DNA of 5,161 nucleotides from Pseudomonadota bacterium. Its GTDB lineage: Bacteria; Pseudomonadota; Alphaproteobacteria; Caulobacterales; Caulobacteraceae. The stretch is from positions 1 to 5,161 of the forward strand of contig JAFAEC010000155.1 in the NCBI GenBank assembly GCA_023424215.1. Direction: 5' to 3'. Position 1 is the stretch's first letter, and each line of letters begins with the position of its first letter. The notes under the pieces are model-generated. The model was not told the origin of the DNA. It did no database searches and was given only the letters and a program-made list of their open reading frames with translations. Of the stretch, positions 1 through 4,886 are shown one piece after another. Both the position numbers and the translations under genes were made by a program.

Positions 1-159
1 GGCCGGGGCCGCGCCCGCCGCGTCGAACAGGCCGCCCTGTCCCGCGCCGCCGATGACGAAGCGCGCCTCCGCCGGCGACACGCCCGCCTCGCGGAACGCC
101 CGCGCCGCCTTGCGCCAGCCGTCGAAGTCGGTCTCGCCCGCCAGCGTCGCCACCGCCAT
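1..159 (-). CDS. DUF4130/UdgX-type uracil-DNA-binding protein, N-terminal fragment (partial)
   Basis: Only the first 53 codons lie in the window; the gene continues past the left edge. The peptide begins MAVATLAGETDFDGWRKAAR and continues with an AGVSPAEARF segment. This resembles the start of the DUF4130 ('SAM_7_link', probable DNA metabolism) domain, which in many proteobacteria is fused to a C-terminal UdgX uracil-DNA glycosylase domain. UdgX recognises uracil in DNA and can become covalently attached to the resulting abasic site. The UDG domain itself is outside the window, so its presence is inferred from family architecture. The ATG overlaps the upstream radical SAM stop codon by one base (TGATG), which implies translational coupling and joint SOS control. 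The family call rests on a short N-terminal match plus the neighbour, with which this family is known to co-occur. A standalone DUF4130 protein is the main alternative. Confidence 0.72.
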   Translation of the reverse strand, partial: MAVATLAGETDFDGWRKAARAFREAGVSPAEARFVIGGAGQGGLFDAAGAAPA

Positions 160-1400
160 CAGAACAGGCTCAGCTGTTCGGGCGCCCGGTCCGGCGCCAG
201 CCGGGCGCGTAGATCGGCGGCGTCGGTCAGGCCGCCCGGCGTCCAGTCCAGCGCGGTGATGAAGGGCCGCACCTTGTCGACCCCCCGGCACAGCCGCGCC
301 ACGTCCTCCAGCCGCAGGGTCCGGTACCGTCGGATGGAGACGATCCGGTCGACCGACTTCACCCCCAGCCCCGGCACGCGCAGCAGCATCTCGCGCGCGG
401 CGGTGTTGACGTCGACGGGGAACAGCTCGCGCCGGTTCAAGGCCCAGGCGAGCTTCGGATCGACCGCCAGATCCAGCATCCCGTCCGTCGCCGCCTCCCC
501 GATCTCCGGAGCCGAGAAGCCGTAGAAGCGCATCAGCCAGTCGGCCTGGTACAGCCGGTGCTCGCGCATCAGCGGCGGCTTCTGCAGCGGCAGGACGGCG
601 GAGGAGTCCGGGATCGGGCTGAAGGCGGAATAGTAGACCCGGCGCAGGCCGTAGCCCCCGTACAGGGAGGCACTGCGCTGCAGGATCTCCGTGTCCGGCG
701 CCCCGTCGGCGCCCACGATCAGCTGGGTGCTCTGCCCCGCGGGCGCGAAGCGGGGCGGTTTCGCCCGGTCGCGCTTCTCCGGCTTCGCCGCCTCGACCCT
801 GAGGCGCACCTGCCCCATGGCCTTCTTGATGACGCCGACGTCCTTCTGCGGGGCCAGCCGCCGCAGCGCCTCGTCGCGCGGCAGTTCGATGTTGGCCGAC
901 AGGCGGTCGGCGTAGAGCCCCGCCTCCTCCACGAGCTTCGGGTCGGCCTCGGGGATCAGCTTCAGGTGGATGTAGCCGCGGAAGTCATGCTCCTCGCGCA
1001 GCGTTCTCGCCACCCGCACCAGCTGCTCCATGGTGTAGTCGCCAGAGCGGATGATGCCCGAGGACAGGAACAGGCCCTCGATGTAGTTGCGCCGGTAGAA
1101 CTCCAGGGTCAGCCGCACGACCTCGTCGACGCTGAACCGCGCCCGCTCCACGTTCGAGGACGCCCGGTTGATGCAGTAGGCGCAGTCATAGATGCAGAAG
1201 TTGGTCAGCAGGATCTTCAGCAGCGACACGCACCGGCCGTCCGGCGTGTAGGCGTGGCAGATGCCCATGCCCTCGGTTGAGCCGATGCCCCGACCGCCGG
1301 AGGAGTCGCGTCTGGACGTCCCGGACGAGGCGCATGAGGCGTCGTACTTGGCCGCGTCGGCGAGGACGGAGAGTTTGCGTCTGAGGTCGAGCTGCGCCAT
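159..1400 (-). CDS. Putative DNA modification/repair radical SAM protein (UDG-linked family)
   Basis: A 413-residue protein, cytoplasmic, with no signal peptide or membrane segment. The CX3CX2C motif that binds the 4Fe-4S cluster and S-adenosylmethionine is at Cys69, Cys73 and Cys76 (FCIYDCAYC). The N-terminal KYDASC segment (18-23) and further cysteines 48 and 57 lie before it. Residues 328-356 (VDVNTAAREMLLRVPGLGVK onward) form a helix-hairpin-helix of the ComEA/RuvA type, expected to bind DNA without sequence preference. The protein ends EQLSLF, a canonical DnaN clamp-binding motif. This matches the 'rSAM_link_UDG' family, which travels with DUF4130/UdgX proteins; its substrate and reaction are not established as far as I know. 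The start at 1400 is the most upstream possible, because an in-frame TAA lies four codons before it. The LexA box immediately upstream implies SOS induction. The next gene overlaps by one base. Confidence 0.93.
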   Translation of the reverse strand: MAQLDLRRKLSVLADAAKYDASCASSGTSRRDSSGGRGIGSTEGMGICHAYTPDGRCVSLLKILLTNFCIYDCAYCINRASSNVERARFSVDEVVRLTLEFYRRNYIEGLFLSSGIIRSGDYTMEQLVRVARTLREEHDFRGYIHLKLIPEADPKLVEEAGLYADRLSANIELPRDEALRRLAPQKDVGVIKKAMGQVRLRVEAAKPEKRDRAKPPRFAPAGQSTQLIVGADGAPDTEILQRSASLYGGYGLRRVYYSAFSPIPDSSAVLPLQKPPLMREHRLYQADWLMRFYGFSAPEIGEAATDGMLDLAVDPKLAWALNRRELFPVDVNTAAREMLLRVPGLGVKSVDRIVSIRRYRTLRLEDVARLCRGVDKVRPFITALDWTPGGLTDAADLRARLAPDRAPEQLSLF

Positions 1401-1402
1401 CT

Positions 1403-1417
1403 GTTCGCATTATGTTC
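1403..1417 (-). promoter_or_regulatory. LexA (SOS) box, GTTC-N7-GTTC
   Basis: The plus strand reads GTTC GCATTAT GTTC, an exact match to the direct-repeat LexA operator known from alphaproteobacteria including Caulobacter. It lies only 2-17 bases upstream of the radical SAM start codon and overlaps the proposed -10 element, so bound LexA would block RNA polymerase. What is seen is the exact motif in the right place; LexA binding itself is inferred. Confidence 0.87.
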
Positions 1418-1438
1418 TCAGTCGAGAACGCGCGTCCA
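1409..1438 (-). promoter_or_regulatory. Putative housekeeping promoter of the SOS unit, probably leaderless transcript
   Basis: On the minus strand a -10-like CATAAT (1414-1409; 5 of 6 to TATAAT) lies 18 bp after a -35-like TGGACG (1438-1433; 4 of 6 to TTGACA). The expected start of transcription falls near 1402, within a few bases of the ATG at 1400. No Shine-Dalgarno sequence is visible before that ATG, which fits a leaderless mRNA, a form common in Caulobacter. The -35 match is weak. Confidence 0.5.
1414..1429. repeat. Inverted repeat GTTCTC-N4-GAGAAC overlapping the LexA box
   Basis: Two perfect 6-bp arms (1414-1419 and 1424-1429) are separated by AGTC. The left arm shares its GTTC with the second half of the LexA direct repeat. 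It could provide a third LexA half-site or a second operator. It has no following T-run on the minus strand, so it does not look like a terminator for flgL. Confidence 0.6.
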
Positions 1439-1466
1439 GCGTGGCCGTTGCGGGCGATTTGTCGCG

Positions 1467-2393
1467 TCAGCGCAAATAGTTGAGCAGCGACACCTCGCGC
1501 AGCTGGGCGATCACCTGGGCCGACGCCTGGATCGCCACCTGCGACAGCTGCAGATCGGTCACCGCCTTGGCCATGTCGGCGTCGGTGCGCTTGGAGACCA
1601 GTTCGTCCAGCGAGATCAGCTGGGCCTCGTGACCGACGGAGATGTCCTCGATCTGGTTGTGCATCGACCCGGTGCGGGCGGTCTTGTCGATGACGCCGTT
1701 GGCCGCCTGCTCCAGCCGCGACAGCTGGGTGGTGAGGAAGGCCTTCTGCGCCTCGGTCGCCTTGCCGGTCAGGGGCCCGGACGGCCCGTTGTGGTAGGCG
1801 TGGATGTCGCGCAGGATGGACATCACCTCGGCGCCCACCTCGTCCGCCAGGAAGCCCGTCTCCAGCATCGTGCCTTCGGCCACCCGGCTGACGGTCTTGA
1901 GAGTGTCGTTGCTGAACACGTCCGCCACCGTCGGCTCCGCCGCCAGCTCGGTCAGGTTCGCCGCGGCGACCGGGGTCGTGTTGATCTTGGCCCCCGAGAA
2001 CAGATAGCTGCCGTGGTGGCGCATGTTCAGCCCGCCGCGGATGGCCTGGAAATGTCCTTCCATCTCCAGCATCAGCGAACTGGCGGAATCGGTGGCCAGG
2101 ACGCTGCCGATCGCTGCGCGAAGGCCGGCGATCCCGTCCCCGATCTGGTTGAGGGCGAGGTCCTGGGTGGTCAGGCGGGCCGCAACGGCTTCCCCGGTGT
2201 CGATGAACCCCTGGATGCGGCTCTGGGCGCCCTTGAGCGCCGTCAGCGTCTCCGACTGCCGGCCGAAACCGGTCAGGTCAGTGGCGTTCTTCTGGGTCGA
2301 GACCCGCTCCTGGGCCTCGGCGGAACGGGTCTGGGCCTTCATCAGGTCCAGCAGGGCCGTCTGGTAGTTTCCGAAAGTCGCAACGCGGGTCAT
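1467..2393 (-). CDS. flgL: Flagellar hook-associated protein 3 (hook-filament junction) FlgL
   Basis: A 308-residue flagellin-related protein, close to the usual FlgL length of about 300. It is exported by the flagellar type III system and forms the junction ring between FlgK and the flagellin filament. The N-terminal helical D0/D1 region (about 1-135) contains FGNYQTALLDLMKAQTRSAE. It is followed by the FlgL/flagellin-like segment NMRHHGSYLFSGAKINTTPV (124-143). The C-terminal D1/D0 helix (about 215-308) ends in SLLNYLR, the flagellin-like tail. The start overlaps the flgK stop by one base (TGATG), so the two are coupled and expressed from the same sigma-54 promoter upstream of flgK. A flagellin is the alternative, but position after flgK and the sequence favour FlgL. 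No terminator is visible in the 66 bp after the gene. Confidence 0.92.
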   Translation of the reverse strand: MTRVATFGNYQTALLDLMKAQTRSAEAQERVSTQKNATDLTGFGRQSETLTALKGAQSRIQGFIDTGEAVAARLTTQDLALNQIGDGIAGLRAAIGSVLATDSASSLMLEMEGHFQAIRGGLNMRHHGSYLFSGAKINTTPVAAANLTELAAEPTVADVFSNDTLKTVSRVAEGTMLETGFLADEVGAEVMSILRDIHAYHNGPSGPLTGKATEAQKAFLTTQLSRLEQAANGVIDKTARTGSMHNQIEDISVGHEAQLISLDELVSKRTDADMAKAVTDLQLSQVAIQASAQVIAQLREVSLLNYLR

Positions 2394-4507
2394 CAGGTCA
2401 TCCCCAGCAGCGTATCGTACATGTCCTTGACCGCCTGGATCAGCCGGGCCGACGCGTTGAAGGCCTGCTGATAGGTGGTCATCAGCACCAGCTCCTCGTC
2501 AAGATTGACGCCTTCCTGGGCGGTCCGGCGGGCGGTGGCCTCGGTGTAGAGCGCCCCCGCCGACTCGGCCCGGTTCTTCGCCGCGGCCGCGCGTCCGCCG
2601 ATCTCGCCCGACAGCTCGGAGGCGTAACGCGACACCGACAGGGTTCCTCCCGCCGCGCCGCCCGCCGCCTGGAATCGTGCGGCCCGTTCGCCGGCGTCGG
2701 CCAGCAGCAGGGCCCCGCGACCGTCGCCGGAGCTCAGGGCCGAGACGCCAGGCCCGGCCGCGAGGTTCAGTTGCGCCAGGGCCAGCCGCGCCGGGCTCTG
2801 CCTGATGTCGCTGCGCAGGGAGAAGCCGTCCGCCCGCGAGGCCCGCACGCCGCCGCCGATCCCGAACAGCTCCGTCACCGAGACGCCGGACGGAATCTGC
2901 GTGGTTGTGTCCTCGAGCACCGACATCGTCGGGCCCGCGTCGCTGTTGCCGTTGAACGACAGGGTTCCGTCCGCCGCCAGGGCGAAGGTTCCGTACCGGC
3001 CGACACCCGTCGCGGGATCGTTCAACGCGGTGATGAGGTCGCCGACCGTGCCGCCGGCCGGGATCGCCACCTGCAGGTCCCGCAGGGTCGAGCCGCTCTG
3101 GCCGGTGAAGCGCAGCGTCAGGGTTTCGCCCGCGGTGAATCCATGCGGAGACGCCGCGGTCAGTCCGGTGTCGTAGATCGCGGGCCGGTCCGTGACGATC
3201 AGATCGTTCAGGCCGAAATAGTGCGAGAAGCCCCGTCCGGCCTTGTCCGAAGGCGAGGCCGCGTCGTCCGCGATGGCGATGCCGTTCGTGCCGGTCGCCG
3301 TCAGGCTCAGCCGCCCGTCGGCGAAGCTCGCCGTCGCCGCGCCGCCCAGCTGGGCGTTCAGGACGGTCAGGAAGTTCGCCGGCGTCGCCGCGACCCCGTT
3401 GATCGTCATGGTGGCGCCGCTGAAGACGATGTCCGCCCGGGTCTGGATGACGCCGGCCGCGTTGGTGACGGCGATCGTCGTCTGGCCGGTGAAGCCGGCG
3501 ATCGCGCTCTCCAGCGACTGCCCGAGATTGCGGCCGGTCAGGCTGGTCGGCGCCGGCACCGAGCTGTTGGCGTTGTGCGCGCGGTTCAGCTCGTCGGCCA
3601 TGTGGCTGACCAGCTCCGCCAGCCGTTCGGCCGCCGCCGGCGCCTCGACGTCGCGCAGCTCGACCAGTCCCTTGATCTCGCCCGAGGTGATGCTGTCGAG
3701 CAGCGACCTCTTCTGCCCCCCGGGCTCGGTGATCCAGATCTCGTTGAAGGCGGTCTCGCCGGTCACCGTGCCGGCCCGGTTGTAGGCCAGGACCGCGGCC
3801 CCCTCCCCCGCCAGCAGGGCCCCGGCTCCGGTGCGGATGGCGACTCCGCCGACCGCGCGGGTGGTCACGCGGATGTCCATCAGCTCCGCCAGTTCGCCGA
3901 TCAGGGCGGACTGGGCCGTCTCGGCGCCGGAGGCATCGCCGTTGACCACCGTGGCCCGCGCGATCTCGACGTTCAGGCTCTCGATCTGCTGCAGCAGGCT
4001 GTTGGCCTTCTCGACGGCGCTCTGGATGCGACCGTCGGCGTCCTCGCGGACGGCCTGGATCTGGCGGCCGATGCGCGTGGCCTCGTCGAACAGCGCCTGC
4101 GTCCTGAACAGGGCGTCCTGTCGCCGGGGCGACGACGCGGGATCCTCTGCGCTGGCCGCGAAGGCCGCGAATACCTGGTCGACCTGGGAGAAGAAGCCGC
4201 TGTCGGCGCCCGGGTCCCCGAACAGCGACTGGATGCGGTCGTAGAGCTCGTGGCGCACGCCCTGCCGCGAGGCCTCGGCCCCGGCGTTGAGGCTGGCCGC
4301 CTGCAGGAAGCGGTCGGTGGCGAGGCGGATGCGCGCCACCTCGACGCCAGACCCGATGCCCTGGCTGACGAGAGTCCGCTGCTCCGCGATCTTCCGGACA
4401 TAGCCCGGGGTGTTGACGTTGGAGACGTTGTCGGAAACCACACGCAGCTGCGTCTGGGCCGTGCTCAGGCCCGAGGTGGCCGTGTTCATGATCGCGGTCA
4501 GCGACAT
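2393..4507 (-). CDS. flgK: Flagellar hook-associated protein 1 FlgK
   Basis: A 704-residue protein that forms the first junction layer on the distal end of the hook; it is exported through the flagellar type III apparatus, so no Sec signal is expected or seen. The N-terminal rod-type domain begins MSLTAIMNTATSGLSTAQTQ, with the family signature SDNVSNVNTPGYVRK at about 25-39. The C-terminal flagellar basal-body domain has GVNLDEELVLMTTYQQAFNA (666-685), followed by a helix ending at 704. The central part (about 310-560) is rich in Thr, Gly and Ala and is expected to be the variable surface domains. Enterobacterial FlgK has about 550 residues, so this one carries roughly 150 extra, mainly there. 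The frame is open upstream to 4594, but the start at 4507 was chosen because the conserved N-terminus begins there and a purine-rich ribosome site precedes it; the upstream 29 residues are Arg-rich. Overlaps flgL as TGATG. Confidence 0.95.
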   Translation of the reverse strand: MSLTAIMNTATSGLSTAQTQLRVVSDNVSNVNTPGYVRKIAEQRTLVSQGIGSGVEVARIRLATDRFLQAASLNAGAEASRQGVRHELYDRIQSLFGDPGADSGFFSQVDQVFAAFAASAEDPASSPRRQDALFRTQALFDEATRIGRQIQAVREDADGRIQSAVEKANSLLQQIESLNVEIARATVVNGDASGAETAQSALIGELAELMDIRVTTRAVGGVAIRTGAGALLAGEGAAVLAYNRAGTVTGETAFNEIWITEPGGQKRSLLDSITSGEIKGLVELRDVEAPAAAERLAELVSHMADELNRAHNANSSVPAPTSLTGRNLGQSLESAIAGFTGQTTIAVTNAAGVIQTRADIVFSGATMTINGVAATPANFLTVLNAQLGGAATASFADGRLSLTATGTNGIAIADDAASPSDKAGRGFSHYFGLNDLIVTDRPAIYDTGLTAASPHGFTAGETLTLRFTGQSGSTLRDLQVAIPAGGTVGDLITALNDPATGVGRYGTFALAADGTLSFNGNSDAGPTMSVLEDTTTQIPSGVSVTELFGIGGGVRASRADGFSLRSDIRQSPARLALAQLNLAAGPGVSALSSGDGRGALLLADAGERAARFQAAGGAAGGTLSVSRYASELSGEIGGRAAAAKNRAESAGALYTEATARRTAQEGVNLDEELVLMTTYQQAFNASARLIQAVKDMYDTLLGMT

Positions 4508-4513
4508 TTGCAG

Positions 4514-4519
4514 TCCCCC
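4514..4519 (-). promoter_or_regulatory. Ribosome binding site supporting the flgK start at 4507
   Basis: The minus strand reads GGGGGA, six bases before ATG 4507. It is an imperfect Shine-Dalgarno sequence but well spaced, and helps choose 4507 over the in-frame ATG at 4594. Confidence 0.55.
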
Positions 4520-4530
4520 ATGCTCCCGGC

Positions 4531-4573
4531 GCCCGGCAAGCCCTGCCAGCCGCCGCGCGCTTTTTGCCCGGCG
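4531..4573. promoter_or_regulatory. Possible FlbD (ftr-like) sites in the flgK leader
   Basis: Two GGCAA motifs lie here: CCCGGCAAG on the plus strand (4532-4540) and, on the minus strand, CGCCGGGCAAAAAGCGCG (4573-4556). They lie downstream of the predicted flgK transcription start near 4641. As I recall, the Caulobacter flaN promoter also uses downstream ftr elements bound by the activator FlbD. The exact ftr consensus is not something I can reproduce reliably, so this is a positional and partial-motif call only. Confidence 0.35.
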
Positions 4574-4606
4574 ACGGAAGCGGACATTCCGCACAAGTCA
4601 CTGATT

Positions 4607-4616
4607 TGTCGCGACA
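4607..4616. repeat. Perfect 10-bp palindrome TGTCGCGACA in flgK leader
   Basis: TGTCG/CGACA is exactly self-complementary with no spacer and lies about 25-35 bases inside the predicted flgK transcript. It could be a dimeric repressor site, but in GC-rich DNA a 10-bp palindrome can also be chance. Confidence 0.4.
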
Positions 4617-4652
4617 TCGCGTTTTGCGCCTGCGTCATGACCCGTAAGGAGC

Positions 4653-4667
4653 GCAAGCGCCGGGCCA
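4653..4667 (-). promoter_or_regulatory. Sigma-54 promoter of flgK-flgL
   Basis: The minus strand reads TGGCCCG GCGC TTGC, with GG and GC separated by exactly 10 bp. It matches the sigma-54 consensus TGGCACG-N4-TTGC at all but one defined base. The predicted transcription start is near 4641, giving a leader of about 134 bases. A near-identical promoter faces the other way at 4802. Late flagellar genes in Caulobacter are sigma-54 dependent, so the context fits. Confidence 0.85.
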
Positions 4668-4674
4668 ACCCGGC
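4659..4674. repeat. Inverted repeat GCCGGG-CCAA-CCCGGC across the flgK -24 element
   Basis: Two perfect 6-bp arms (4659-4664, 4669-4674) flank a spacer that contains the complement of the -24 GG (4665-4666). It may be incidental to the GC-rich promoter, or a protein site that would occlude sigma-54 RNA polymerase. Confidence 0.4.
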
Positions 4675-4690
4675 TGCGCCGTCGGCGCCG

Positions 4691-4730
4691 GGCAAGAATC
4701 GACCGCGCACGGCAAGATTCGACCGCGCCG
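4691..4730. repeat. Tandem 20-bp direct repeat, candidate enhancer-binding-protein sites
   Basis: GGCAAGAATCGACCGCGCAC (4691-4710) is followed at once by GGCAAGATTCGACCGCGCCG (4711-4730); 17 of 20 bases agree. The 20-bp period puts the two copies on nearly the same helix face. The pair sits about 50-90 bases upstream of the predicted flgK start and about 100-137 bases upstream of the right-hand start, suitable for an activator such as FlbD serving both promoters. The repeat is seen; the binding protein is inferred. Confidence 0.6.
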
Positions 4731-4772
4731 GAGCCCGACACGGATCGCCTCTCATCTTCAAAACCCACAAAC

Positions 4773-4785
4773 AGTCAATGACTTG
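4773..4785 (+). promoter_or_regulatory. Putative IHF binding site
   Basis: AGTCAATGACTTG matches the IHF consensus WATCAA-N4-TTR at every defined position but one (G for A at the second base). It lies in a locally AT-richer patch between the tandem repeat and the right-hand sigma-54 promoter. An IHF bend there would bring an upstream activator to the promoter, as known for Caulobacter flagellar promoters. Confidence 0.5.
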
Positions 4786-4801
4786 CCATGGATATCCGGA
4801 G

Positions 4802-4816
4802 TGGCCCGCGACTTGC
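4802..4816 (+). promoter_or_regulatory. Sigma-54 promoter of the right-hand (fliK-like) operon
   Basis: The plus strand reads TGGCCCG CGAC TTGC, with the required 10 bp between GG and GC and one deviation from the consensus. The predicted transcription start near 4828 gives a leader of about 59 bases to the ATG at 4887. It also rules out the in-frame ATG at 4788, which would lie upstream of the transcript. Confidence 0.85.
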
Positions 4817-4886
4817 GCCACGGGTCTCGAATGTCCGGCGCAGCAGGCGCCACGTCCCGTCGCCCCGGCGACCGACTGCCGAGCCC

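Larger units (their letters stand above)
4508..4886. other. Divergent flagellar regulatory region between flgK and fliK-like gene
   Basis: A 379-bp gap with no credible gene. It contains, from left to right, the flgK leader with GGCAAR-type motifs and a 10-bp palindrome, the flgK sigma-54 promoter, a tandem 20-bp repeat, an AT-richer patch with an IHF-like site, and an outward-facing sigma-54 promoter for the right-hand gene. This is the arrangement known for divergent late flagellar genes in Caulobacter, where FlbD and IHF act with sigma-54. Confidence 0.8.

Noticed and set aside
558..1280. Plus-strand open frame opposite the radical SAM gene
   Set aside because: Arg/Val/Leu-rich shadow translation without a motif; the minus-strand frame has the CX3CX2C and helix-hairpin-helix motifs.
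1414..1429. Inverted repeat as a rho-independent terminator of flgL
   Set aside because: Short 6-bp stem and no T-run after it on the minus strand; it overlaps the LexA box, which explains it better.
1629..2471. Plus-strand open frame opposite flgL
   Set aside because: Shadow of flgL with no domain signature, running across the flgK-flgL overlap.
4508..4594. 29-residue upstream extension of FlgK
   Set aside because: The extension is Arg-rich and unlike FlgK N-termini, which start at the MSLTAIMNTATSG segment; a ribosome site precedes 4507.
2499..4601. A 700-codon minus-strand frame overlapping flgK in another phase
   Set aside because: The product is almost entirely Arg, Gly, Pro and Ala; FlgK motifs are all in the other frame.
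4691..4730. Tandem repeat read as sigma-54 promoters on the minus strand (CGGTCGATTCTTGCC-like)
   Set aside because: GG and GC are 9 bp apart instead of the strictly required 10, and the TGG of the -24 element is missing.
4788..4886. Extended N-terminus of the right-hand gene from ATG 4788
   Set aside because: The sigma-54 promoter at 4802-4816 lies inside this stretch, so the predicted transcript begins after the ATG. The added residues are Arg/Pro-rich and no Shine-Dalgarno precedes it.
1401..4886. CtrA boxes (TTAA-N7-TTAA) in the non-coding gaps
   Set aside because: No TTAA was found in either intergenic region.
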